Below the pieces are notes generated by a model. The model was not told where the DNA came from and ran no database searches. It was given only the letters and a program-made list of their open reading frames with translations. The translations under genes were made by a program, and so were the position numbers. From Bacteroidales bacterium UBA2632 (GTDB taxonomy: Bacteria > Bacteroidota > Bacteroidia > Bacteroidales > Dysgonomonadaceae): 8,163 bases of DNA. Location: assembly GCA_002359825.1 (NCBI GenBank), contig DENY01000060.1, forward strand, positions 15,392-23,554, given 5' to 3'. Below, piece after piece: positions 1 through 6,092 of the stretch (position 1 is its first letter; each line of letters opens with the position of its first letter).

Positions 1-1521
1 GTGATGGTTACCTGTCCAGGTGAAGAAAACGCTATTTATGTGGAGCCTGTGATGTGGGAAAATATGACCTACACTGTAAACAAAGAGACAACCGAACTGG
101 AAGAAAAGCGTACAGGTAGTTTCACACAGCTTCCATTGCGTCATGCTTGGGCCATCACTATTCACAAAAGTCAGGGACTCACGTTTGACAAAGCCATTAT
201 TGATGCAGGCGATGCTTTTGCACCGGGACAGGTTTATGTTGCACTAAGTCGCTGTCGAACCTTGGAAGGTATTGTGCTGAAAAGCAAAATAAATGAATCA
301 AGTATTCGTAATGAGACCAGCATTCTCAATTTTTCGAGTCGAAGAAATAAAGCGGATGAACTAGCCAAAAAGTTAGAGGGCTCACAGGTTGAATATCGAA
401 AACAGTTGCTATTGGATTTGTTTGACTTTAATCCATTACAAAAGGTAGTGAATTATTTGAGATCAGATGTAAACAAAGCAGGAACATCATTTAATGACGA
501 AGCTAGTTCTTTTCTATCTGATTTATCTAAACAAACTCGGGAGATAAAAGAAGTAGCCGATAAGTTTATAGTCCAGTTATCCCATATTTTTGACACCTCA
601 ACTATTGATGAAAATTTACTGCAAGAAAGACTAACAGCATCGTCACAGTATTTCAATCAGAAGCTGGGCAATCTCTTGGAGCAAATAGCAGACTCTCCCG
701 CATATTCTGACAATAAATCGCTTGCAAAATCGTACAATGATGATTTACTAAACATATACACCCAAGCGGCTAAAAAGAAAGAGATTATATCTAACTTGAA
801 ACAAGAATTTACAATTGAAAACTACTTTAAGTGGAGAAAAAAAATTGTCATTAAACTCCCAAATCTGCAAACTCATGGTGGAAGTAAAATAGAGTCAACT
901 GTATCAATCCATCCAGACTTGATGCAACGTTTGACTGAGATAAGGAATCAATTGGCGCAAGAAAACGATGTGCCAGCTTATGTAGTTGCTCGCACAAAAT
1001 CGCTACTACAGTTGGCCGACTATCTACCACAAACACCGAAAGATTTCTTGCAGATATATGGTTTTGGAAAGGTAAGAGTAGAAAAATATGGTAGCTACTT
1101 CTTAGATGAAATTAGAAAATATTGCGAAGAGAAAAAGTTATCGTCACGCATGAATGAAATAAAATTTTCCGATAAAAAAGAAGAAGCAGAGAAAAAACCA
1201 AAACAAGTAAAAGGTGCCAGCCAAAAAGAGAGTTTAGAATTATACAAATCTGGAAAAACAATTGAAGAGATAATAGAACTTCGTAATCTGAAAGAAAGCA
1301 CCATTGCATCGCACCTCTCTCAGTTTGTAAAAACAGGGGAAATAGATATCGACGATTTTGTATCGAAAGATAAAAGAGCAGAAGCTATGGAGTTAGTGAA
1401 AAAGAATCCTGACCAATCGAACTATAAGACTTTGTACAATTTCTTAAATGCTACTGAAATGGCCTTCTTCATTGCTTGGCAACGACTTCAGAAGACAGAG
1501 AACGTTGAGCAAGAGGATTAA
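1..1521 (+). CDS. Pif1-like SF1 DNA helicase, C-terminal part (5' truncated), with HRDC and HTH tail
   Basis: This is the C-terminal 506 residues of an ATP-dependent DNA helicase. The reading frame is open from base 1, so the GTG there is probably an internal valine codon and the N-terminal ATPase core (Walker A and B) lies outside the window. Residues about 47-66 carry the late helicase motif with HKSQGLTF, and residues 77-91 carry [14 protein letters not shown], both typical of the UvrD_C_2-type fold of Pif1/RecD-like helicases. After a charged, probably helical linker (about 110-290), residues about 304-378 resemble an HRDC nucleic-acid-binding domain ([12 protein letters not shown] helix-hairpin motif). 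Residues about 406-497 resemble the HTH_40 domain seen at the C-terminus of Bacteroidota helicases. The likely role is unwinding DNA in replication or repair. The TAA stop is followed by a hairpin terminator, and the gene converges on the pyrE operon. The family call is firm; the precise cellular role is not known. Confidence 0.88.
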   Translation: MMVTCPGEENAIYVEPVMWENMTYTVNKETTELEEKRTGSFTQLPLRHAWAITIHKSQGLTFDKAIIDAGDAFAPGQVYVALSRCRTLEGIVLKSKINESSIRNETSILNFSSRRNKADELAKKLEGSQVEYRKQLLLDLFDFNPLQKVVNYLRSDVNKAGTSFNDEASSFLSDLSKQTREIKEVADKFIVQLSHIFDTSTIDENLLQERLTASSQYFNQKLGNLLEQIADSPAYSDNKSLAKSYNDDLLNIYTQAAKKKEIISNLKQEFTIENYFKWRKKIVIKLPNLQTHGGSKIESTVSIHPDLMQRLTEIRNQLAQENDVPAYVVARTKSLLQLADYLPQTPKDFLQIYGFGKVRVEKYGSYFLDEIRKYCEEKKLSSRMNEIKFSDKKEEAEKKPKQVKGASQKESLELYKSGKTIEEIIELRNLKESTIASHLSQFVKTGEIDIDDFVSKDKRAEAMELVKKNPDQSNYKTLYNFLNATEMAFFIAWQRLQKTENVEQED

Positions 1522-1552
1522 TATTTTTCGAACACACCTCATAAAAAAAAGA

Positions 1553-1591
1553 GAATCCAAACCATAGAATATTAGATTCAGGTTTGGATTC
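1553..1591. terminator. Bidirectional rho-independent terminator between the convergent helicase and pyrE units
   Basis: A perfect 11-bp inverted repeat, GAATCCAAACC (1553-1563) and GGTTTGGATTC (1581-1591), encloses a 17-nt loop that can form a further 4-bp stem (GAAT/ATTC). Read on the minus strand, the hairpin is followed by TCTTTTTTTT, an excellent U-tract for ending the pyrE-SRPBCC transcript. Read on the plus strand it is followed by ATTTATTTTGATT, a weaker tract that could end the helicase transcript. Confidence 0.85.
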
Positions 1592-1645
1592 ATTTATTTT
1601 GATTGAATAACTCATTAATTAGTTACTCATTACAAAAATCAAAAA

Positions 1646-2065
1646 CTATATTTCGTCGTAAGAAAGAGAAGCAAGTATTTCGGACAACTTATCAATTCCT
1701 TCTCTCATGGGTGTGCTCACCATTTGCTTCACAAATGTATTCAAATCAGCTCGCACTGTTAACTTCAAAAGTGTTTCATTCTCTGAAGAAGATTCAAGAT
1801 GAATATTTGCATACACATTAAAGGGCAAACCCTGCGATTTGAAATTAATGTTTTTGTTTGGTTCGCGATCCATTACTACAAAAGTAACACTCCCAAACGG
1901 ATCAACAGAAAACGAACAGCTGTCAGTGTCGCACCAAAAGTCTGAAATTCTGTCTTCAGGAAGTTTGTCTTTCACAAGGTCCAATTTGCTTAAATCAGAC
2001 ACTACACGAAATACCGATTCATCAGAATAGGGTATTTTCTTTTCTTGGCTTACAAATTCTGTCAT
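1646..2065 (-). CDS. SRPBCC (START/polyketide-cyclase-like) family protein
   Basis: A 139-residue protein with the pattern of the SRPBCC helix-grip fold: an N-terminal strand and helix (IPYSDESVFRVVSDLSKL, about 11-28), alternating strands through the middle, and a long C-terminal amphipathic helix (about 110-134, VKQMVSTPMREGIDKLSEIL). Members of this superfamily bind small hydrophobic ligands in a cavity; no catalytic residues or ligand can be named here. The frame is open for 27 further codons upstream, but those overlap the pyrE coding region in another frame. The ATG at 2065 begins MTEFVSQEKK, lies 19 bp after the pyrE stop and is taken as the start. The sequence before it is A-rich (AATAGAAAG-like) without a clear Shine-Dalgarno, as usual in Bacteroidota. 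It is co-transcribed with pyrE and ends before a strong terminator. Its function is unknown; from memory, the pairing with pyrE recurs in Bacteroidales. Confidence 0.8.
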   Translation of the reverse strand: MTEFVSQEKKIPYSDESVFRVVSDLSKLDLVKDKLPEDRISDFWCDTDSCSFSVDPFGSVTFVVMDREPNKNINFKSQGLPFNVYANIHLESSSENETLLKLTVRADLNTFVKQMVSTPMREGIDKLSEILASLSYDEI

Positions 2066-2084
2066 CTTTCTATATTGTTTTATT

Positions 2085-2717
2085 CTATTTGCCCCAAGTA
2101 TCAGGATTCTTTCTCCAATCTTGCAATGTTTGCAATTCTGATTCATCTATATATTCAGTGTGAAGAGCTTCATCCAAAATTGCATCATAATTGCTAAGAC
2201 TTGTAAGCTCTACGTTTGCGTCGCTCATATTTTTCGTTGCAACTGGGAATCCGTATGTAAATATACACACCATACCCAGCACCTCTGCACCATCTTTGCG
2301 AATGGCTTCAACTGCTTTTAAACTGCTCAGTCCTGTGGAAACTAAATCTTCCACTACAACAACTTTTTGTTTTGGTTTCAAATCACCCTCAATTAAGTTC
2401 TCTAAACCATGATCTTTAGGCGTTGCCCTGATATATACGAAAGGAAGACCTAATAAATCGGCCACGATAGCACCTGGTGCAATAGCCCCAGTAGCAACAC
2501 CTGCAATAGCTTCCACGTTTGGATATTTCTCGAGTATAATGCGACTAAATTGAACTTTCAGAAAAGTGCGTATTTCAGGATACGACATCAACTTTCTGTT
2601 GTCGCAATATATAGGTGATTTCCAGCCCGAAGCCCAAGTAAAAGGGTTTGAGGGTTGCAATTTTACTGCTTTAATTTTTAAGAGTTTCTTTGCTGTTATC
2701 TTTTCTAATGTATTCAT
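2085..2717 (-). CDS. pyrE: Orotate phosphoribosyltransferase (PyrE)
   Basis: A cytoplasmic enzyme of de novo pyrimidine synthesis that transfers the phosphoribosyl group of PRPP to orotate, giving orotidine 5'-monophosphate and pyrophosphate. The 210-residue length is normal for the family. The PRPP-binding loop is VVVEDLVSTGLSS (about 120-132), and the flexible catalytic loop contains R97 and PKDHG (100-104) followed by GLENLIEG. The orotate-contacting N-terminal region includes the SGWKSPIYCDNR segment (30-41), and GVATGAIAPGA (73-83) is another conserved substrate-side turn. The ATG start at 2717 gives the expected N-terminus. A Bacteroides-type promoter lies immediately upstream, and the SRPBCC gene follows after 19 bp. 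An IS66 element begins 107 bp upstream of the start codon, transcribed in the same direction; it leaves the promoter intact but separates pyrE from whatever gene originally preceded it. Confidence 0.97.
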   Translation of the reverse strand: MNTLEKITAKKLLKIKAVKLQPSNPFTWASGWKSPIYCDNRKLMSYPEIRTFLKVQFSRIILEKYPNVEAIAGVATGAIAPGAIVADLLGLPFVYIRATPKDHGLENLIEGDLKPKQKVVVVEDLVSTGLSSLKAVEAIRKDGAEVLGMVCIFTYGFPVATKNMSDANVELTSLSNYDAILDEALHTEYIDESELQTLQDWRKNPDTWGK

Positions 2718-2748
2718 GCCTATTCTAATCTTTAATATAGATAAGTCA

Positions 2749-2780
2749 CAAAAATAGCACTTTTGGCGTTACTTTTCTAA
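2749..2780 (-). promoter_or_regulatory. Candidate Bacteroides-type promoter of pyrE
   Basis: On the minus strand TATTTTTG (2756 to 2749) is an exact match to the TAnnTTTG -7 element. It is preceded after 20 nt by TTAG (2780 to 2777), a 3-of-4 match to the -33 TTTG element. Transcription would start a few bases downstream, giving a leader of roughly 25 nt before the pyrE ATG. The site lies outside the insertion sequence, so pyrE should keep its own promoter. Confidence 0.55.
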
Positions 2781-2824
2781 TTAATAAAAATAATTATATT
2801 GTTTTAATGAAAGTGGGATTTAAA

Positions 2825-2843
2825 GTAACTATTCAGCCAAAAT
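2825..2843 (+). repeat. IS66 left terminal inverted repeat
   Basis: GTAACTATTCAGCCAAAAT at 2825-2843 matches the reverse complement of 4460-4478 at 18 of 19 positions, the outer 14 being identical. This end lies downstream of the transposase stop codon. Confidence 0.88.
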
Positions 2844-2855
2844 CAAATAGCTTTG

Positions 2856-2877
2856 CTCGCATTCAAAAGAGTGCGAG
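2856..2877 (-). other. Hairpin over the transposase stop codon
   Basis: CTCGCATTC (2856-2864), AAAA, GAGTGCGAG (2869-2877) forms a 9-bp stem with one G-T pair and a tetraloop. It spans the last transposase codons and the TGA stop. The minus strand after it (CAAAGCTATTTGATTTTGG) is not a convincing U-tract, so this is at most a weak terminator or an mRNA-end structure. Transposase read-through toward pyrE is therefore possible. Confidence 0.45.
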
Positions 2878-4296
2878 TATAGCATCAAAAGGCGATTGAT
2901 CATTTTTCCAAGCGGTATCAGTTATGGAATGTAGTGTCATAAAAGCATCGGCCCCATTGTCTGAACGGAATGTTCCACTGATTTTCTGTTTTATCTTCAG
3001 TTTTCGGATTCCTCTCTCGCTGCCATTATTGTTGGATGGTATATCTGGATTTTCCAAGAAGTTGAAAATATAATCCTTGCGCTTTATCAATCCTTTGCGA
3101 AGCCGGTCAAAATCTTTTTTCAAATGTCCCAGACTTAGTTTCAACAAGTCATCTAGTTTTTTCAACCATGAAGTTGCATCTATTTTTTTAGAAGGGCTCT
3201 CATTTCGTTTATGTATGGCTTCCTTGAGTAGTTCTTCTACCTTTTTTGACCAATCCTGATTGGGGTCCAATTCATTCAAGTACTGCAATTCTCTAAGGAT
3301 ATGGGCCAGCCAAATTTGATGTTCTTTGAAGTCCAAAGCGAAGTATGCTGCGTGACGATCGGTAACGGCCGTAATGTTTTTCAATACATCTGCTGTGAAT
3401 TGGTCTTCAAGAACTTTTCCAGCTCGGGAGGAAGCACGAAAGACCAATGTAGAATAAGGAGTTTGTGCAATCCAAGACCAATCTAGACGTCCGTTACAGT
3501 AACATCCTGACTCATCAAAACCAACAACAGAAGACCCTCTGATGTAGTCTTTTATTAGTTTGATTGCAGGCTCTGCCTTCGTCCTTGCCATTTGAATGAT
3601 ATTACTTATCGTTCCTTGACTCATTTCTATGGAGAATATTGTCTTTAGCATGGATTGCAAACGTTCATAAGGGACGCATTGCACAACATTGAGATATGTC
3701 ACCAATGCCTGAATGTTTTTACCGAAAGTAACATCATTCCCACCACGCTTTTTAGGAGCATAAGGACGATTGAGACAACCACAACTACATACCTTGGAAG
3801 AATGACGATGCTCCTTTATTATGGGAACAATCAAAGGCATATCGATTTCTTGGGTTGTGTATTCCAATGTTGCCTCCAAAGCAGATATATCTCTGCCACA
3901 ATTATAACAATAATGAGAAGAGTGATCAATGAGCTCATCTGGCACATCAACCATTTTACGAGTGTGCCCCTGGTGTCCTAGTTGTCCACCAACGGGCTTA
4001 TCAGACTTCTCTCGAAGAGAATTAGTTCGCCTGATTACTTCGCTCTTCACATTCTCTTTGCTAGGAGGAATACTGCTATTATTGCTGTCTTTTGGTGGTT
4101 GTTCGTACTTAGATAAGCGTTTGTGTAGAGAGGAGTTTTCCTTTTTAAGTGTTCTTATTTCTTTAGATTGAGCTTCTATCTTACGGTTTAGCCGACATAT
4201 CTCAGCATGCTGCGAATTGATGGTTTGACGCATCGAATTCAATTCACTTGCTAAATATTTAAGAGTCTCTGATATGTCCACAACTTGCTCATTCAT
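2863..4296 (-). CDS. IS66-family DDE transposase
   Basis: A 477-residue transposase that cuts and joins the ends of the surrounding element. Residues about 10-66 form a leucine-rich coiled coil (LZ_Tnp_IS66-like), followed by the PPKDSNNSSIPPSK segment (67-80) common to the family. The GGQLGHQGH motif (103-111) and cysteines at 130, 133, 170, 172 and 174 make up the zinc-finger region. The DDE catalytic domain follows: D261 in GFDESG, D313 in VTDRHAAY, and E427 in NNNGSERGIR. The ATG at 4296 is 5 nt from a perfect Bacteroides -7 element, which implies a very short or absent leader. The frame is uninterrupted to a TGA inside a hairpin, and the length fits single-ORF IS66 elements. It lacks the separate C-terminal domain of longer IS66 transposases. 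Nothing suggests it is inactive. Confidence 0.96.
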   Translation of the reverse strand: MNEQVVDISETLKYLASELNSMRQTINSQHAEICRLNRKIEAQSKEIRTLKKENSSLHKRLSKYEQPPKDSNNSSIPPSKENVKSEVIRRTNSLREKSDKPVGGQLGHQGHTRKMVDVPDELIDHSSHYCYNCGRDISALEATLEYTTQEIDMPLIVPIIKEHRHSSKVCSCGCLNRPYAPKKRGGNDVTFGKNIQALVTYLNVVQCVPYERLQSMLKTIFSIEMSQGTISNIIQMARTKAEPAIKLIKDYIRGSSVVGFDESGCYCNGRLDWSWIAQTPYSTLVFRASSRAGKVLEDQFTADVLKNITAVTDRHAAYFALDFKEHQIWLAHILRELQYLNELDPNQDWSKKVEELLKEAIHKRNESPSKKIDATSWLKKLDDLLKLSLGHLKKDFDRLRKGLIKRKDYIFNFLENPDIPSNNNGSERGIRKLKIKQKISGTFRSDNGADAFMTLHSITDTAWKNDQSPFDAILALF

Positions 4297-4301
4297 AGGT
4301 G

Positions 4302-4332
4302 CAAAGATACGAAAAAGGAATGATATAACAAA
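4302..4332 (-). promoter_or_regulatory. Bacteroides-type promoter of the IS66 transposase
   Basis: On the minus strand TTTG (4332 to 4329), a 19-nt spacer and TATCTTTG (4309 to 4302) match both elements of the Bacteroides TTTG/TAnnTTTG promoter exactly. The transposase ATG follows only 5 nt after the -7 element, so the transcript would start at or very near the start codon. Confidence 0.7.
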
Positions 4333-4459
4333 AGAATTAGATGATTAATTTAGAATTATTTTATTAATAATCAAATGATTGAAAGATCGAAGTAAGTATG
4401 AGAAAAGAATATTATACCTCATATGAGAATGAGTTTTGATAGATGCTAAACTTATAAAT

Positions 4460-4478
4460 ATTTAGGCTGAATAGTTAC
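4460..4478 (-). repeat. IS66 right terminal inverted repeat
   Basis: This end reads GTAACTATTCAGCCTAAAT on the minus strand and differs from the left repeat by one base (position 15). It lies upstream of the transposase promoter. Confidence 0.88.
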
Positions 4479-4507
4479 ATAAACAGAAAGCCAAGTTTAT
4501 TATATAT

Positions 4508-4545
4508 AAAACCGCAATTACGATTTTATTCGAATTGCGGTTTTT
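4508..4545. terminator. Rho-independent terminator downstream of the TatD gene
   Basis: AAAACCGCAATT (4508-4519) pairs perfectly with AATTGCGGTTTT (4533-4544), with a further CGA/TCG pairing inside the loop. On the plus strand the stem runs into TTTTTGTTTGTTT; on the minus strand it runs into GGTTTTATATATAA. It can therefore end the minus-strand TatD transcript, whose stop codon lies about 140 bp upstream. It would work even better for a plus-strand transcript, although no plus-strand gene now precedes it. Confidence 0.75.
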
Positions 4546-4589
4546 GTTTGTTTATATAAGCAAGAACACATTGAAAAATACAATTTCTT

Positions 4590-4598
4590 CTTTGCGTC
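4590..4598 (+). repeat. Inverted partner of the REP-like repeat
   Basis: CTTTGCGTC here is the exact reverse complement of GACGCAAAG at 4669-4677, 70 bp away. Together they look like a degenerate inverted pair of REP-like units between the terminator and the end of the TatD gene. Confidence 0.4.
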
Positions 4599-4666
4599 GT
4601 TACGTTTTTGCGAAATGTATTTTCTCAAGAAATCTTTATCTGCACACTGTCACACAAATAGAATTC

Positions 4667-4688
4667 GAGACGCAAAGCATTGCTTCTC
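4667..4688. repeat. REP-like imperfect palindrome overlapping the TatD stop codon
   Basis: GAGACGCAA, AGCA, TTGCTTCTC is a palindrome with one mismatched pair in a 9-bp stem. On the minus strand it reads TGTAGAGAAGCAATGCTTTG and onward. This resembles GTAGAGACGCAATGC-type repeats that I recall as abundant in Bacteroidota genomes; that likeness is from memory and unverified. The TAG in its first bases is the stop codon of the TatD-family gene. Confidence 0.5.
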
Positions 4689-5368
4689 TACAGTTTTAAC
4701 TCTTTAGGAGCTTTCAAGGAAGGAAAAACTCGATGAACATTCTCTGCAATTTGAGCCGCAAAATCTTCAATATCTCTATTTAAAGCATCGGCTATTTGTT
4801 GGTAAACATCTCTAATGTCCATTTCATCTTCGTCAGTTTCGCAGAAAAGCGATTCTTTGGGAATAAACTCAAGTGACTCCACATTGAACCTATTGCCCAA
4901 AGAAAACATAAATCCTGCATTTGCCATTTGCTGCGTAACTTGTGGGTTGGCCCTGAAACCATGAATGATCCAAGGTTGTGTAGGTTTAGAATCTTTGTGA
5001 ATATGATACAGTTCTTCCCAAGCCTTGACAGCATGAATGATAAGAGGCTTTTTCAACTGTTCGGAAAGTTGGATGTGACGTTTGAACACTGGAATTTGAA
5101 TATCAAAAGAAGGACCTTTTATTTTGTCTAAACCAGTTTCACCAATTGCAATAATTCGTGGATGTGGGGCAATTTCAGCAAGAAATTTCAATTGAGGTTC
5201 ACTATCTTCAGCATACCAAGGATGAATGCCACAGGAAAAACCATGACGCTGATAAGTATCTTTGGCTACCTCAAACTCAAGAGGATAAACATCGAGGATA
5301 CACGAGTGATAAGGATCGTCATTGTCTTCTAAGAGAATTTGATGTGTATGAATATCGTATAATTCCAT
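4688..5368 (-). CDS. TatD-family metal-dependent hydrolase
   Basis: A 226-residue protein of the TatD amidohydrolase-type TIM barrel, whose studied members are divalent-metal-dependent DNases or phosphoesterases. Visible metal-site motifs are DIHTH (5-9; H7 and H9), GIHPW (47-51), GETGLD (76-81; E77), IIHAVKAWEEL (110-120; H112), IIHGFRA (134-140; H136) and CETDED (176-181; D179). It is shorter than the usual 255-265 residues, as in the short Bacteroidales subgroup. The frame is open 40 codons further upstream and overlaps the yidD end, but the family N-terminus MELYDIHTH starts at the ATG at 5368, so that start is used. The C-terminus (KELKL) ends at a TAG inside a REP-like palindrome. The gene lies 86 bp after yidD and is probably in the same transcription unit. 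The substrate is not known. Confidence 0.9.
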   Translation of the reverse strand: MELYDIHTHQILLEDNDDPYHSCILDVYPLEFEVAKDTYQRHGFSCGIHPWYAEDSEPQLKFLAEIAPHPRIIAIGETGLDKIKGPSFDIQIPVFKRHIQLSEQLKKPLIIHAVKAWEELYHIHKDSKPTQPWIIHGFRANPQVTQQMANAGFMFSLGNRFNVESLEFIPKESLFCETDEDEMDIRDVYQQIADALNRDIEDFAAQIAENVHRVFPSLKAPKELKL

Positions 5369-5454
5369 AGTAATTGATAATGAATGTACGAAATTAGAAG
5401 ATGAGGTATTGTGAGTGAAATATAAGAATTTTGTATCAGTAGAGTACAGTTTGA

Positions 5455-5685
5455 TTATGGCACGGGGTCGTAACCATGTCCTCCCCATGGATGACAGCGA
5501 CCAATTCTTTTGGCAGCCAAAAAAGAACCTTTGAATGGTCCATGTTTCTTTATTGCCTCAATAGCATATTGCGAACAAGTAGGGGTATATCGGCAAGTGG
5601 CCGGTTTGAGGGGAGAAATGGCATATCGGTAAAAAACAATGGGGGCAATTAAAACCTTTTCCCCAATTTTAGTTATCTTACTCAC
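5455..5685 (-). CDS. yidD: Membrane protein insertion efficiency factor YidD
   Basis: A small basic, membrane-associated protein that helps insertion of inner-membrane proteins, working with the YidC insertase. With the GTG start at 5685 it has 76 residues, normal for the family. Conserved features are [20 protein letters not shown] (residues 18-37), [12 protein letters not shown] and the C-terminal [14 protein letters not shown], with cysteines at 31, 37 and 64. No ATG is available. The choice is GTG at 5685, overlapping the rnpA stop by 8 bp, or TTG at 5715, which adds ten lysine/serine-rich residues and overlaps by 38 bp. I prefer GTG because the family rarely has a longer N-terminal extension and the overlap is typical of translational coupling. 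The neighbour rnpA upstream is the classical partner of yidD in many bacteria. Confidence 0.93.
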   Translation of the reverse strand: MSKITKIGEKVLIAPIVFYRYAISPLKPATCRYTPTCSQYAIEAIKKHGPFKGSFLAAKRIGRCHPWGGHGYDPVP

Positions 5686-6088
5686 TTTCTTCGTTTTTTT
5701 TGATTCGGACTGCAATTTGATTCAATGCTTTCTTTATTGCTTTATCAATTTCATTGAAATTGGTTGCGGTATCTTTTACATAAATAAATGCAACATCTAT
5801 GGGTTGTTGTTCTAATTCGAGCTTGTTAATGAGAGCTCTATTAAGACGATATGATTCACGAACCAATCGTTTTATTCGATTGCGATGTACTGCTTTCTTT
5901 ATTCTTTTTTTAGGTACACTTACCAATATAGAACAACTCGTTGATTCACTTTGTTCGTGCTCTAAATAAACCACCCTTAGTGGATAACTAATAAAGCTTT
6001 TACCCTTTTCAAAAATGGCATCCACTCTTTTAGCTCCTTTTACACGTTCTTCTTTTTTGAATCTAAATCGATCTTCTGTTTTTACCAT
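5678..6088 (-). CDS. rnpA: Ribonuclease P protein component (RnpA)
   Basis: The protein subunit of RNase P, which binds the catalytic RNA and helps it cleave the 5' leader from precursor tRNAs. At 136 residues it is slightly longer than the usual 110-125. The N-terminal F..K.ERV.G pattern (about 8-18) begins the fold, and VSVPKK (57-61) precedes the RNR signature helix [16 protein letters not shown] (64-79), which holds the conserved arginine-asparagine-arginine RNA-binding motif. The C-terminal tail is lysine/glutamate rich. The start is the ATG at 6088. Upstream lies a 155-bp gap to hemD containing a candidate promoter and a 12-bp inverted repeat ending 4 nt before the start codon. Downstream it overlaps yidD. 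The usual neighbours rpmH and dnaA are absent; from memory, a hemD-rnpA-yidD order is normal for Bacteroidota. Confidence 0.95.
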   Translation of the reverse strand: MVKTEDRFRFKKEERVKGAKRVDAIFEKGKSFISYPLRVVYLEHEQSESTSCSILVSVPKKRIKKAVHRNRIKRLVRESYRLNRALINKLELEQQPIDVAFIYVKDTATNFNEIDKAIKKALNQIAVRIKKNEESE

Positions 6089-6092
6089 ATTG

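Larger units (their letters stand above)
2825..4478 (-). mobile_element. IS66-family insertion sequence, single-transposase (ISBst12-like) type, complete
   Basis: A 1654-bp element bounded by near-perfect inverted repeats whose tips read GTAACTATTCAGCC. The GTAA terminal tetranucleotide is characteristic of the IS66 family. It carries only the DDE transposase and lacks the small tnpA/tnpB accessory genes, which matches the ISBst12 subgroup in gene content and size. The transposase frame is intact with all three acidic residues, so the element may be active. IS66 elements normally make 8-bp target duplications, but the flanks here differ (GATTTAAA left, ATAAACAG right). That points to recombination or deletion at this copy after insertion. 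It sits between the pyrE promoter region and the terminator downstream of the TatD gene. Confidence 0.88.
4297..4687. other. 391-bp non-coding stretch: IS right end, terminator and REP-like repeats
   Basis: No gene is visible here. Bases 4297-4478 are the upstream part of the IS66 element, with the transposase promoter, AT-rich DNA, a 10-bp palindrome CTCATATGAG at 4418-4427 and the right inverted repeat. Bases 4479-4687 are host intergenic DNA with the terminator at 4508-4545 and the repeats at 4590-4598 and 4667-4688. I see nothing recognisable in the remaining roughly 70 bp between those repeats. Confidence 0.7.

Noticed and set aside
1..3. GTG at base 1 as the start codon of the helicase gene
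   Set aside because: The protein begins in the middle of the helicase fold and lacks the ATPase motifs, so the gene is cut by the window edge.
2066..2146. Longer start for the SRPBCC gene, adding 27 residues
   Set aside because: The extension overlaps pyrE coding sequence in another frame, is cysteine/lysine rich and unlike the family N-terminus; the ATG at 2065 fits the fold and the operon spacing.
3077..4171. Several plus-strand open frames of 60-108 codons inside the transposase gene
   Set aside because: They are antisense to a clearly coding IS66 transposase, have no recognisable domains and no start signals, so they are shadows.
4418..4427. Palindrome CTCATATGAG upstream of the transposase
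   Set aside because: A 10-bp palindrome in AT-rich DNA with no second copy is weak evidence; noted only as part of the IS right end.
5369..5488. Longer start for the TatD-family gene, adding 40 residues
   Set aside because: The extension overlaps the yidD 3' end and precedes the conserved DIHTH motif that normally lies within the first ten residues; the ATG at 5368 gives the expected N-terminus.
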